Source of the DNA: Alicyclobacillus sp.
GTDB lineage: Bacteria; Bacillota; Bacilli; Alicyclobacillales; Alicyclobacillaceae
Assembly (NCBI GenBank): GCA_023511295.1
Contig: JAIMBT010000002.1
Span: forward strand, 124,001 to 188,000
Direction: 5' to 3'
DNA length: 64,000 nt
Part shown: positions 35,588-44,683 of the stretch, one piece after another
How the letters are laid out: every line of letters begins with the position of its first letter
How positions within the stretch are numbered: the first letter of the stretch is position 1
Position numbers and translations under genes: made by a program
Notes under the pieces: model-generated
What the model was told of the DNA's origin: nothing
The model's input: only the letters and a program-made list of their open reading frames with translations
The model's database searches: none

Positions 35588-38056
35588 TCAGCCGACCTGA
35601 TTGCCCCAAATCACCGCGACCAGCGACAGAAGGACGGCGAGTGCCGTGTAGCAGACGTCCCACGCTCCCACTCGTACCCGGCGGTAGTAGCTGCGACCGT
35701 CGGGGCGCCGGGCGGCCGGCCCGACGAAGCCGCGCGCCTCCATCGCGGTGGCCACCCGCTCACTCATCCGGACCGCTTGGCTAAACAGTGGCAACGCGTA
35801 TGTCACAGAGCGCAGGGCGGTTCGCGCCTCTCGTCCGCGGATGACGCGAGCCTGATGGAGTTTGCGCCACTCCGAGCGAAACATCGGTGCAAACCGCGTG
35901 CCAGCCAGGACGCCGTAGGACAGCATCGGCGACAGGTGAAAGTTCTTGCAGAGGCTGACCAAGAGCTCGGTCAAATCCGCGGTGCTGACGAGCAGAATCC
36001 CCCAGCCCACCACGCCGAGCATGCGGAAGGCCAACACGAGCCCATTGTGCAGCCCCACCCAGCTCAGATTCCACCACAACACGCGCAGGTGGGCGGCCCC
36101 TGGGGGAACCGCCGAAAAGGCGACGAACGACCACACGTAAAGCACGTAGAACGCGACGAACGCACTGATGCGCTTGGCCAACCGCCACGGGTGTATCCAC
36201 CCGACCGCGAGGGCGAGCAAGAGCGGCAGACAGCAGACCGCGACAGCCGACGCCAGCGTGTGTGCGAACATGGCAATCACAGCCGCCGCCACCGACGTCA
36301 TCAGGTGCAGACCCGGGTTCAGCGCCGCAGCCGGCGTCGAGCGCTGGCGCGGCACGGCTGACGCCGACTCCAGTTCTTTGGATGCAGACCCTACGGACGC
36401 CCTGCCTTCCGGCGTCGCACTCGCCGACGCTTCGTGGATAACGGCCGCGGCATCGTCGAGGAGATGCGCACGACGCAGAACCTCAGGCTGCTTCAACAGG
36501 TCCGAGGGATGGCCCCAAAACAGGAGCCGGCCCTCCGCCAACACCGCAACGTGCGTGGCATACCGCCGCACGAGCTCCATGTCGTGCGTCGTCATGACCA
36601 ACGTCTTGCCCGCCTGTTGCAACCGCAGGAGGTGGTCCATAATGGCCTCCTGCGTCCGGGCGTCCTGCCCAAACGTGGGTTCGTCGAGCAAGTACAGGTC
36701 GTGGTCCACCCGCAGCATGGACGCGACGCTCAATCGTCGCTTCTGGCCCTGGCTGAGCCCGTAGGGACTCTGTTGCGCGGTCCCGTCCAACCCGAATTCC
36801 GCGAGCAAAGCGAGCACTTCTGCCGGCACGTCGTCGGCCACCACGCGGTTCGCCAACTCGTCGCCCACGCGCTCGAAGACGAACTGGTATTCGGGATTCT
36901 GGAAGCAGTAGGCCAGTTTCCGGAATCGATCCGCCGGCTTCCACGCCCCAACCGGCCGCCCTGCCAACTCAACCTGACCGGCCGCGAGTGGTTGCAGACC
37001 CGCCAACGCCTGGAGCAGCGACGACTTTCCGGCACCGTTCGGTCCGACAATCGCCGTGAAGGACCCCCGCGGCAACGCAAACGAGACGTCCCGCCAGACG
37101 GTGTCAGTCCCGTACGCAAGCGTCGCCCCCGTCACCGTCACGAGCGGCGCCGCATCCGCCACCGGCTGCGAGCGGTCTGCGGTCCGCACTTCCTCCGCGG
37201 CCACGGCCGCCCGCGCTGTCACGTCCGGCACCGAATCTGTCCCAAGTGCGGTCGGTCCGGCCGACGGCCGCACCTGCCACGCTGGCAGAATGCCCTCGGC
37301 AACCATCCACGGCCACGCTTCCTCCAGTACGGCTTCCGGGGTGCCGACGCGACGGATGCGGCCCGTATGGTCCATCATCACCACCCGGTCTGCCACCGGC
37401 AACAGCGCAGCAAACTTGTGTTCAATCACCAGCAGGGTCTTGCCCTGCGCCTTGAGCCGCGCGATGGTGTCGAACACCTGGCGGGTCGAAGCTGGATCAA
37501 GGTTGGCCGTGGGTTCGTCCAAAATAAGGAGTTGCGCGTCGGTGGCGAGGGCGGCCGCAATCGCGAGCTTCTGTTTCATGCCACCGGAGAATGTGCTGTG
37601 GGCCACCGCTGGGTTCACGGCCAACCCGGCCTCCGCCAACGAAGCCAAGATACGGTCCGGCATGTCCTCGCGAGGCACACACCGGTTCTCGAGCCCGAAG
37701 GCAATCTCGTCGTCCACCCGAAGCATGCAGAACTGCGTCTCCGGGTCTTGGAAGACGATGGCGACCCGGCCCGGCGCCTGAAGGTCGCCCGCTCGCCAGA
37801 TCTGTCCGCTCACCTCCGCCTCGACGGAGGACGGGATGAGGCCCGCGCAGGCGAGGCCGAGGGTACTCTTGCCGCAGCCGCTCGGGCCGAGCAGCAGCAC
37901 GCATTCGCCAGGGGCGATGGCGAGATTGACATCTGACACGCTCGGCGCACCGGCATCCGGGTACTGGATGGACACGCCGTGCAACGCCAGCAGAGGCCGC
38001 GCCGGTACCGCCGCGGCCTGCTCTGAACGAGGCATCGTGGTCTGCACCGGCGTCAC
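35588..38056 (-). CDS. Fused ECF transporter: two ATPases plus T component (YkoD-YkoC type)
   Basis: An 822-residue protein that combines three ECF subunits. ATPase 1 (about 20-260) has Walker A GPSGCGKS (57-64), signature FSGGMKQ (156-162), Walker B LLILDEP (176-182) and His213. ATPase 2 (about 305-530) has GPNGAGKS (338-345), LSQGQKR (434-440), LYLLDEP (454-460) and His491. After a linker of about 50 residues the EcfT-like membrane part (about 583-822) has several helices and the coupling motifs ARVIRG and AMEARGF. B. subtilis encodes these as separate ykoD and ykoC. The start overlaps the ykoE-like gene (ATGA). Substrate thiamine or its pyrimidine moiety, inferred from the riboswitch. Confidence 0.92.
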   Translation of the reverse strand: MTPVQTTMPRSEQAAAVPARPLLALHGVSIQYPDAGAPSVSDVNLAIAPGECVLLLGPSGCGKSTLGLACAGLIPSSVEAEVSGQIWRAGDLQAPGRVAIVFQDPETQFCMLRVDDEIAFGLENRCVPREDMPDRILASLAEAGLAVNPAVAHSTFSGGMKQKLAIAAALATDAQLLILDEPTANLDPASTRQVFDTIARLKAQGKTLLVIEHKFAALLPVADRVVMMDHTGRIRRVGTPEAVLEEAWPWMVAEGILPAWQVRPSAGPTALGTDSVPDVTARAAVAAEEVRTADRSQPVADAAPLVTVTGATLAYGTDTVWRDVSFALPRGSFTAIVGPNGAGKSSLLQALAGLQPLAAGQVELAGRPVGAWKPADRFRKLAYCFQNPEYQFVFERVGDELANRVVADDVPAEVLALLAEFGLDGTAQQSPYGLSQGQKRRLSVASMLRVDHDLYLLDEPTFGQDARTQEAIMDHLLRLQQAGKTLVMTTHDMELVRRYATHVAVLAEGRLLFWGHPSDLLKQPEVLRRAHLLDDAAAVIHEASASATPEGRASVGSASKELESASAVPRQRSTPAAALNPGLHLMTSVAAAVIAMFAHTLASAVAVCCLPLLLALAVGWIHPWRLAKRISAFVAFYVLYVWSFVAFSAVPPGAAHLRVLWWNLSWVGLHNGLVLAFRMLGVVGWGILLVSTADLTELLVSLCKNFHLSPMLSYGVLAGTRFAPMFRSEWRKLHQARVIRGREARTALRSVTYALPLFSQAVRMSERVATAMEARGFVGPAARRPDGRSYYRRVRVGAWDVCYTALAVLLSLVAVIWGNQVG

Positions 38057-38631
38057 CGGACCCCTGGCACCTGTCGACCGAGTTCAAAGTTGCGGACCAC
38101 GCCGGCCCGGCGCAGGGCGTTGCCGACCCAAACCGGCAGCAGCCCAGCGAAGAACGCCCCGCTCAACAACGTCAGCACGATGTAGCCGAGGATGACCGGG
38201 AACGTGTAGGTGTACCCCTGGTACTGCGTCAACCACTGGATGGAGTTGCCGATTCCGCCCACTGCGCCCCCGAACAGCATCGCGGCCGCACCCCAGCGGC
38301 GCCACAGGAGGATGACCAAAGCCACCTCGAAGCCGCCCCCCTGCACGAGACCGCTCATGAGCACCGACGGCCCGTACGGGCTGCCGAGGACCCACTCGAA
38401 GAAGGCGCTCGCAAAGCCAGCCAGCAACGCCACCCCCGGCTTTCGGATGATGTAGGCGGCAAGGCCAGAGGCCAGCCACCACACGCCGTTGACGATACCC
38501 CCGATAGCTGGACTGACGGTCGAACCGAAGAGCGGCTGGGTCAGCCAGTCCCACCCCATGTAGATGGCACCGCAGACCACCGAGATCATCACCGCCAACA
38601 CCACATCCCGCAACTTCCACGCACGACGCAT
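38053..38631 (-). CDS. ykoE: ECF substrate-binding membrane subunit, YkoE type (thiamine)
   Basis: A 192-residue membrane protein with about six helices (LRDVVLAVMISVVCGAIYMGW first). GPSVLMSGLVQGGGFE and the long hydrophobic second half match the YkoE S-component of thiamine transporters. ATG 38631 is listed; TTG 38637 would sit closer to the AGGAG ribosome binding site and is an equal alternative. It is the first gene behind the TPP riboswitch. No YkoF-like thiamine-binding gene follows, unlike B. subtilis. Confidence 0.88.
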   Translation of the reverse strand: MRRAWKLRDVVLAVMISVVCGAIYMGWDWLTQPLFGSTVSPAIGGIVNGVWWLASGLAAYIIRKPGVALLAGFASAFFEWVLGSPYGPSVLMSGLVQGGGFEVALVILLWRRWGAAAMLFGGAVGGIGNSIQWLTQYQGYTYTFPVILGYIVLTLLSGAFFAGLLPVWVGNALRRAGVVRNFELGRQVPGVR

Positions 38632-38697
38632 TCGCAACCCATCTCCTCTCACATCGGCGGCGCCTTGCGGCCTCCAAGTGAAGGACGCGACATCTCG

Positions 38698-38749
38698 CAA
38701 AAACAGGCCCTGTTCCTCGGCTGCAGGTGCAGCCGCGCGCAACAGGGCC
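38698..38749 (-). terminator. TPP-riboswitch-controlled terminator
   Basis: On the minus strand GGCCCTGTT (38741-38749) pairs with AACAGGGCC (38706-38714), with an inner hairpin CGGCTGC/GCAGCCG and a TTTTT tail. It lies between the THI box and ykoE, as expected for a transcriptional switch. Confidence 0.85.
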
Positions 38750-38766
38750 CGGTAACGGCATGTCGA

Positions 38767-38885
38767 GCACTTCCTCCCGCTGGTATGACCCAGATCGAGT
38801 CCTGAAGGGTTAGCGGAACCCCGCTTCTCAGCCTCAGAGCTGCGGCTCTTTCAAACCGGCAGCCCATCGGCACCCCTAGCGCCCC
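38767..38885 (-). promoter_or_regulatory. TPP (THI-box) riboswitch
   Basis: Minus-strand leader with the conserved GGGGTGCC start, CTGAGA (in GAGGCTGAGAAGCGG), AACCCTTC and the pyrophosphate-sensor GATCTGGGTCATACCAGCG followed by GGAGGAAG. It controls the ykoE transporter operon through the terminator just downstream. Confidence 0.95.
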
Positions 38886-38905
38886 TGATTCATTTGTACA
38901 CTGCC

Positions 38906-38934
38906 AATGTAGCACGCAGCCCGGCGGTTGTAAA
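38906..38934 (-). promoter_or_regulatory. Promoter of the thiamine transporter operon
   Basis: On the minus strand TTTACA (38929-38934), a 17-base spacer and TACATT (38906-38911), just upstream of the THI box. Confidence 0.65.
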
Positions 38935-39024
38935 CGAGATTCTCGAATGCGCGGCAGCTCGGAAACCCGATGCCGCCGGGTTCGAGCCCAGCGCCCACGC
39001 GGACGGCACACCCAGCCTGCCTCG

Positions 39025-40116
39025 TCACTCGGTCAATGGGCCCACGTACTCCGACTGCGGCCGAATCAGGCGGTTGTGCGCTGCCTGCTCCAGGACGTGC
39101 GCCGTCCAGCCCACCATGCGGCTGCAGCAGAATGTCGGCGTGTACAGCGGCTTCGGCAAGCCGACGCTGCGGAGGATGGCCGCCGCCCAGTACTCGACGT
39201 TGGTGTACAACTGCCGACCCGGCTTGTACTCGGCGAGCAGCCGCAACGCTTCCTGCTCGACTCGCACCGCCAGGGCAAAGTGCGGGTCTGCCCCGGTAAA
39301 GCGGGCCACCACGTCACGGAGGGCGCGGGCCCGCGGGTCTTGCGTCTTGTAGACGCGGTGCCCAAACCCCATCAGCCGTTCGCCTCGCTCCAGCGCCGCC
39401 CGCAACCAAGCCTCCGCCGCATCTTCGCTGCCAATCTCCTCCAGCATCGTCATCACCTCGGACGGCGCCCCGCCGTGCAACGGACCCTTCATCGCACCGA
39501 GTGCCGCGGTCATCGCCGAGACCACGTCCGACTGCGTCGACGTCACCACCCGCCCCGCGAAGGTCGACGCATTCAGCCCGTGCTCCATCGTGATGACCAG
39601 GTACGCCTCGAGCGTGCGCACCTCGGCCTCCGCGGGCACCTGCCCGCGTCGCAACATGTACAGGTAGTTCGCCGTGTGACCCAGGTCTGGGTTCGGCGCC
39701 ACCGGTTCCTCGCCCGCCAACCGAGCCGCCCGCGCAGCAATCACCGTGGGCAACACAGCCGTCAGCCGGATGGCGTCGTCGACCGCCGGCGGCCAATCCC
39801 GCGTCACCCCGAGCGCCGATACGGCTGTCCGAAGGACGCTCATCATGTCTCGATCCGCTGGCAACGCCCGCACGACGGCGTCCACTTCCGGCGGTAACGC
39901 CCGATACTCCCGCAGCTCCCGCTCCAATGCAACGCGCTCCGCCTCGGTCGGGAGGTGCCCCCGCCACAGCAGGTGCGCGACCTCCTCGAAGGTCCGGTGT
40001 ACGGCTAAATCGGCGGCATCGTACCCCCGAAACAGCAGCCGTCCCTGCTGTCCATCCACCAGGCTGAGCTCCGTCTCTGCAACGACCACACCTTCCAATC
40101 CATTGACGCGAACCAT
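39025..40116 (-). CDS. Citrate synthase (or 2-methylcitrate synthase)
   Basis: Condenses acetyl-CoA with oxaloacetate. It is a type I bacterial enzyme of 363 residues, the short Gram-positive form. The catalytic His is in EHGLNASTF and the second in GPLHGGAPSEV, with GFGHRVYKTQDPRA and the Asp/Arg region near FTGADPHFALA. The ATG at 40116 (MVRVNGLEGVVVAETELS) fits family starts. With aconitase in the same window and no prp genes, citrate is the more likely product. Divergent from a metallo-beta-lactamase gene across an operator-like palindrome. Confidence 0.93.
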   Translation of the reverse strand: MVRVNGLEGVVVAETELSLVDGQQGRLLFRGYDAADLAVHRTFEEVAHLLWRGHLPTEAERVALERELREYRALPPEVDAVVRALPADRDMMSVLRTAVSALGVTRDWPPAVDDAIRLTAVLPTVIAARAARLAGEEPVAPNPDLGHTANYLYMLRRGQVPAEAEVRTLEAYLVITMEHGLNASTFAGRVVTSTQSDVVSAMTAALGAMKGPLHGGAPSEVMTMLEEIGSEDAAEAWLRAALERGERLMGFGHRVYKTQDPRARALRDVVARFTGADPHFALAVRVEQEALRLLAEYKPGRQLYTNVEYWAAAILRSVGLPKPLYTPTFCCSRMVGWTAHVLEQAAHNRLIRPQSEYVGPLTE

Positions 40117-40200
40117 CCGCGTGCCCCCCCCTCTGCCGCGCCATCGGCCCGGCAGACCGTTTGTTGTGCACCCCCATGGTAACCGCTCGCAGCGTTCATG

Positions 40201-40229
40201 TATAATGATTAAAATCAATCCGATTGATT
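40201..40229 (+). promoter_or_regulatory. -10 element and palindromic operator candidate
   Basis: TATAAT (40201-40206) is followed at once by the perfect palindrome AATCAAT-CCG-ATTGATT (40213-40229), which would cover the transcription start of the metallo-beta-lactamase gene. No strong -35 is visible. This placement suits a repressor site. Confidence 0.6.
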
Positions 40230-40324
40230 GTTTAAAGCAATCGTTACATCCATTCTGGAGGCTCAGACTGGACCGCAACGGCCGTTCGCGGGCCAAGGAG
40301 AGCGTCCGAGCGAGGTGCGGCAAG

Positions 40325-40954
40325 GTGGAGGTCACGAAGGGGATACACCTGTTGGAGGAGACCAAGGGCAGTTTTGTGTACGTGGTGTTGGGGGACGAAC
40401 CGGTCCTCGTCGACACCGGAATGGCCGGGAAGGGCGAGCAGATCATCGCGGCGCTCCAGCGGATCGGTATTGGACCGACGGACCTCGCGCACATCGTCCT
40501 GACCCACCACGATGTGGACCACATCGGCAACGCCCGCCAGCTTCAGGCGTGGTCGCGCGCCACGGTGTGGGCCCCAGAAGCCGAGATCCCGTACATCCAC
40601 GGCGCCGCCAGGGAACGGGGCATTCGGCAGGTTTTGAAGGCCTTGATGCGCGTCGACCGCTCGGTCGACGTCCGCGCGTACGAAGCCGGCGGTCGCGTGG
40701 GCGGCCTCGAGGTGATTCCGGCACCCGGCCACACCCCCGGACACGTCTGCCTTCGCGCCGGAGACACCCTGCTGGCGGGTGATCTGGTGACGACGCGGCG
40801 GGGCGCGCTCCGGCCCAGCCCAGGGTTCCTGACGTGGGACAAAGCGGCCTTGCGCCGGTCGCTGCAGGAAGTCGGGCGGCTCACCTTCGACTGGGTCTGC
40901 CCCGCGCACGGCCTGCCCGTCCGGCGCGGCAACCTGTGGGAGACGTTGCTGTAG
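40325..40954 (+). CDS. Metallo-beta-lactamase-fold hydrolase
   Basis: A 209-residue protein with the MBL fold. The metal motif THHDVDHIG (residues 60-68) has Asp at the position of the second His, as seen in several subfamilies. PGHTPGHVCL and a late CPAHG supply further ligands. GSFVYVVLGDEPVLVDTGM at the start is typical of small thioesterase/glyoxalase-II-like members. The GTG at 40325 is supported by GAGGTG upstream. The substrate is unknown. It is followed by a lysR gene after 31 bases. Confidence 0.88.
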   Translation: MEVTKGIHLLEETKGSFVYVVLGDEPVLVDTGMAGKGEQIIAALQRIGIGPTDLAHIVLTHHDVDHIGNARQLQAWSRATVWAPEAEIPYIHGAARERGIRQVLKALMRVDRSVDVRAYEAGGRVGGLEVIPAPGHTPGHVCLRAGDTLLAGDLVTTRRGALRPSPGFLTWDKAALRRSLQEVGRLTFDWVCPAHGLPVRRGNLWETLL

Positions 40955-40985
40955 AGGTCAGTTTGCAGGTGGGGAGACGAACACC

Positions 40986-41879
40986 GTGGATCTGAACTGG
41001 TTGGAGACGTTTCTCGTCGCGGCCGAAGAAGGCAACCTGCGGCGTGCGGCCGAGCGACTGCACCTGGCGCAACCGACGGTGACGCAGCAGATTCAGAAAC
41101 TGGAGGCCGCCTGTGGCTGCCCCTTGTTCGACCGGGTGGGTCGGCAGCTGGTCCTGAACGCGGCGGGGCGCCGGTTTCAGGCCCATGCGTCCGATGTCTG
41201 GGCGCGGTACCACGAGGGGTTGGCCGACCTGGCGCGCCTACAGCAGGGCTACGACGTGACGCTGCGGCTGGTCTGTTCGCCACTGATTGCGACGACCTAC
41301 CTTCCCCGCTGGGTGCAGGCCTATCAGCGGGAACGCCGCAACGTTGAGTTCGCCGTGGAAATCTGCGAGTCGCAACAGATCTTGGAGCGGCTTCTGCAGG
41401 GCGGCGCTGACCTGGCGTTCTCGCGACTGGCCGCGACGCACCCGCGGTTAACGCGGACCCCGTTGTACGCAGACCCCGTCGTGATGGTGGCGCCCCACGC
41501 CCGCACGGATATGGACGAGCCACCGCGCACGGCCGAGGAATGGCTCGCCGACGAGGTGGTGTTCACGCACTGCCACCCCGAGTACTGGGATGCACTCGTC
41601 CCGGCGCTGCGGCGCGTAAACCCAGCTCTGCGTACGATGAAGGTCAGCCAGGTGCACGTCGCGCTGCACTGGATTGCGGAGGGCATGGGCGTATCCTTTC
41701 TGCCGAAGAGCACCATCCGGCGCGACGTACTCCGCGGCACCGTCGAGGAAGTCCCACTGCCCGCCGTACCACTGCCAACCGCGTACACCTACCTGCTGTT
41801 GCCCATCGCCGCGTCCGCCGCCGCGCGGTCGTTTGCCGAGCACGTGCTCGCGTACATGAAGGAGCGACCCGTCTCCTGA
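40986..41879 (+). CDS. LysR-family transcriptional regulator
   Basis: A 297-residue regulator. The N-terminal HTH reads NWLETFLVAAEEGNLRRAAE through HLAQPTVTQQIQKLEAACGC (residues about 3-45). The effector domain (about 88-297) contains LLQGGADLAFSRLA and EGMGVSFLPKS. The GTG start follows GGGGAGACG. It is probably co-transcribed with the MBL gene, and may regulate it or the divergent citrate synthase gene. Genes of the CitR/CcpC type are LysR regulators in Bacillus, so a role in citrate synthase control is worth testing. Confidence 0.9.
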   Translation: MDLNWLETFLVAAEEGNLRRAAERLHLAQPTVTQQIQKLEAACGCPLFDRVGRQLVLNAAGRRFQAHASDVWARYHEGLADLARLQQGYDVTLRLVCSPLIATTYLPRWVQAYQRERRNVEFAVEICESQQILERLLQGGADLAFSRLAATHPRLTRTPLYADPVVMVAPHARTDMDEPPRTAEEWLADEVVFTHCHPEYWDALVPALRRVNPALRTMKVSQVHVALHWIAEGMGVSFLPKSTIRRDVLRGTVEEVPLPAVPLPTAYTYLLLPIAASAAARSFAEHVLAYMKERPVS

Positions 41880-41949
41880 CTACAGGACCGGCGACGTCCC
41901 GCACGGATGCTTCCAACGCGCGCTCCCACGCATGGTGAGCTCCGCCCGC

Positions 41950-42711
41950 TCAGCCGCCGAACCCTGCGGGACGCCCGTCGAACGGACACCCCAACACCTC
42001 CGTCGCGACCGCGTAGGCGACCCCGTGTTCGTCGCATCGCCGGGTGACGACGTCGGCGGCCTCCTTGACCTCCGGCTGCGCGTTCCCCATGGCAATGCCG
42101 AGCCCCGCAAACTCAATCATCGGGATGTCGTTCAGGCTGTCGCCGATGGCGACCACCTCGTGCGGCTGGATACCGCAGCGGGCACACACCTCCGCGAGCC
42201 CGGTCGACTTGGTCGCTCCGCGCGCGTTGATCTCGATGTTGAGAGGGTCCGAGTTGGACAGGCTGACATCCGCTCGGTTGCCGAGCGCTCTCCACGCCTC
42301 CCCAATCGCAGCAGGAGAGCGTCCGTGCAGACCGAACTTCAGCCACGTCAGGCGCTCGACATCCTCCGGGATGTCCGCTTCATACACCGGACCGTCCACC
42401 GTGGCTCCCCAGTAGTGCAGGTCCAGCCTGCGGGCGAGCTGGCGCAAACCGGCGACAACCCGGCCATCCAACTCGCGGCGGACGAGCACCGTCCCGTCCG
42501 ACCGGCGCACCTCCGCACCGTTCGACGTGACCACCGGCACCTCGATGCCGAGGTCCGCAACCCAGGCTTCCACGAGCCCGTGCCAGTGGCGACCGGTCGC
42601 GAACGTGAACGGGATCCCGTTCGACCGCGCCTTCAGCAGCCAGTCGCGGGTCGGTTCCGAGAGGGTGTGATCCGCCTGCAGGGTCGTCCCATCGAGATCG
42701 AGCGCAATCAA
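41950..42711 (-). CDS. Cof-type HAD phosphatase
   Basis: A 253-residue HAD hydrolase of the IIB cap (Cof) class, acting on sugar phosphates or flavin-type phosphates. The nucleophile motif LIALDLDGTTLQ opens the protein. VTSNGAEV lies in motif II and AIGDSLNDIPMIEFAGLGIAM in motif IV. The TTG at 42711 is assumed as start; AGGTGG lies only 3 bases upstream, and the frame stays open farther upstream without ATG or good GTG, so the start is uncertain. Divergent from the GalT-like gene. Confidence 0.85.
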   Translation of the reverse strand: MIALDLDGTTLQADHTLSEPTRDWLLKARSNGIPFTFATGRHWHGLVEAWVADLGIEVPVVTSNGAEVRRSDGTVLVRRELDGRVVAGLRQLARRLDLHYWGATVDGPVYEADIPEDVERLTWLKFGLHGRSPAAIGEAWRALGNRADVSLSNSDPLNIEINARGATKSTGLAEVCARCGIQPHEVVAIGDSLNDIPMIEFAGLGIAMGNAQPEVKEAADVVTRRCDEHGVAYAVATEVLGCPFDGRPAGFGG

Positions 42712-42917
42712 CTTCCACCTGGAAATGACAAACCACTCCGTTCTTTCGCCGTCCGGCCGTGCACGGGCTGGGGCGCCGCGGCGCCGCCGATGGCGAGCCC
42801 GTAACGGCCGCGGAACTCGCACACCCGGTTGACGGCGGCTGTGACTTTTCCTTCCCGACAGATTAAAATTACGATAGGTTGCTGCGTGTGCACAAGCCAC
42901 GACGGGAGGGGATGGCC

Positions 42918-43733
42918 TTGGCCGACACGCACCTGCGCTTCATATCCCGCATCGGCTCACAAAAACCGGAGAGCATCATCAACCGCCAGACGGTGTGCCC
43001 CTTCTGCGACCGAGCGCAGCTCGACGAGATCATCGACGAGGATGGCACCATCCTGCTTGTCAAAAACAAATACCCTGTTCTCGAGGACGCGTATCAGACC
43101 GTCGTGATTGAGACCAACGACTGCGATGGCGAGCTCTCCGTCTACGACCGCTCTCACCTGCACCGCCTGTTCCGCTTCGGATTCCGCCACTGGTTGGAGA
43201 TGCAGGCGTCGGCCCGCTACGCGTCCGTCCTGTTCTTCAAGAACCACGGGCCACTGTCTGGGGGGACCATCCACCACCCGCACATGCAGATTGTCGGTCT
43301 CAACCGCGTCGACTACCGAACGACGCTCCAGACGCTGTACTTCGAAGGAATTCCGGTCACGCGGACGGCGAGCGCCGCGCTCAACGTGTCGACGCAGCCG
43401 CGGGTCGGTTTCTTTGAGTTCAACGTGCTGCTCGACCACCTCGCGGAACTGGACACGATGGCTGACTACGTTCAGGCAGCGGTGCACTACACACTGAACC
43501 ACTTGAGCCGGTCATGCAACAGCTACAACCTGTTCTTCTACGAGTTGCCGGACGGGCGCTTCGCGTGCAAGGTGACGCCGCGGTTTGTGACGTCCCCGCT
43601 GTACATCGGCTACGCCATTCCCCAGGTGTCGGACCGGGTGGAGGAGGTCGCAGCGGATTTGCAGCGCCGCTATTTCGCGCACTGCAAGCCGACGCCATCG
43701 TCCACACACCCAAGTGGCGACGGAAGGCCCTGA
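42918..43733 (+). CDS. GalT/HIT-like nucleotidyltransferase-fold protein (DUF4931 type)
   Basis: A 271-residue protein with a HIT-like active-site stretch GGTIHHPHMQIVGL (His-Pro-His as in galactose-1-phosphate uridylyltransferases). A CPFC motif (residues about 21-24, VCPFCDRAQ) could bind zinc. It lacks the complete GalT length. I place it in the GalT-like DUF4931 group. TTG 42918 is preferred to ATG 42912 because GGGAGGGG is 6 bases before it. Probably binds a nucleotide-sugar or phosphate ester; no reaction is known to me. The stop is 57 bases from hisIE, convergent. Confidence 0.75.
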   Translation: MADTHLRFISRIGSQKPESIINRQTVCPFCDRAQLDEIIDEDGTILLVKNKYPVLEDAYQTVVIETNDCDGELSVYDRSHLHRLFRFGFRHWLEMQASARYASVLFFKNHGPLSGGTIHHPHMQIVGLNRVDYRTTLQTLYFEGIPVTRTASAALNVSTQPRVGFFEFNVLLDHLAELDTMADYVQAAVHYTLNHLSRSCNSYNLFFYELPDGRFACKVTPRFVTSPLYIGYAIPQVSDRVEEVAADLQRRYFAHCKPTPSSTHPSGDGRP

Positions 43734-43789
43734 GGGCGCCCGAAGCGAACCGCGCCTGCCAAGCCGTCCCAGCGGCCCGTCTGAACCCA

Positions 43790-44683
43790 TCAGTGCTCCC
43801 GGTGCCGCTCCCGCAGGACCGCCCACACGTCCCCCGGCGTCAGTCCCACGCCCCGCCACAGCGCCAACAGGTGAAACACCAGATCTGCGCTTTCGGCCGC
43901 CAACTCTTTGCGCCCGGCCGCACCCGCCGCCGCGTTCTTCGCCGCGATGGCGACCTCGACGCCTTCCTCGCCGACCTTCTTCGCGAGTTTGTCCACGCCT
44001 TGTTCAAACAAGTAACTCGTGTAAGACCCCGGCGGCCGTTCCCGGAAGCGTGCGTCGAGCGTCGCCCACAGCGCCTGGAGGATGTCCGCGGATGGGTTTT
44101 CCACCTCCACCCCAGACGACGTCACAGCGGCGTCCGGCGGGAGAGACGCCGGTGGCTCCGCCGCCTCGGGGGCATCGCAAGCCGGAGCGCCTTCTCCGCG
44201 TGATTCCAGCGGCGTCACAGCGGCGGCCGGGATTGGGATGGACCGGAAGAAACAGCTCGGCGCCCCCGTGTGACAGGCGGGTCCTGCCGCTTCGACCCGG
44301 TACAGAACGGCATCACCGTCGCAGTCGATTCGCACCTCCACCACGCGCTGCACGTGGCCACTGGTCGCACCCTTCTGCCAGTACGCTTGGCGAGACCGGC
44401 TCCAAAACCACGCGTATCCCGTCGCGAGGGTGCGCTTCAGGGCCTCGCGGTTGGCGTAAGCCTGCATCAACACAGCCTCCGACCGGGCGTCCTGAACGAC
44501 GACCGGCACCAAGCCGGTCGCCGTGTCGTAGCGCACCGCTTCCAGCGGCACAGCCTGCAGCACGGACGTCGGCGCCCCCTCCAGGCTGTCCGCATGAACG
44601 GCTGACCCGCTGGCCATCTCGCCATGACGCCATCCGCTCTCCGCCCCACTGCTCACCGTGCGGCTGTCGCCTCGCTCGTCCAT
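43790..44683 (-). CDS. hisIE: HisIE: phosphoribosyl-AMP cyclohydrolase / phosphoribosyl-ATP pyrophosphatase
   Basis: A 297-residue bifunctional enzyme for steps 2 and 3 of histidine synthesis. The HisI part (about 40-150) has [33 protein letters not shown] and CHTGAPSCF. The HisE part (about 205-297) has [25 protein letters not shown] Pro/Ala-rich linker of about 50 residues joins them. About 40 poorly conserved residues precede HisI. The start overlaps hisF by 31 bases. It is last in the his operon, convergent with the GalT-like gene. Confidence 0.95.
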   Translation of the reverse strand: MDERGDSRTVSSGAESGWRHGEMASGSAVHADSLEGAPTSVLQAVPLEAVRYDTATGLVPVVVQDARSEAVLMQAYANREALKRTLATGYAWFWSRSRQAYWQKGATSGHVQRVVEVRIDCDGDAVLYRVEAAGPACHTGAPSCFFRSIPIPAAAVTPLESRGEGAPACDAPEAAEPPASLPPDAAVTSSGVEVENPSADILQALWATLDARFRERPPGSYTSYLFEQGVDKLAKKVGEEGVEVAIAAKNAAAGAAGRKELAAESADLVFHLLALWRGVGLTPGDVWAVLRERHREH

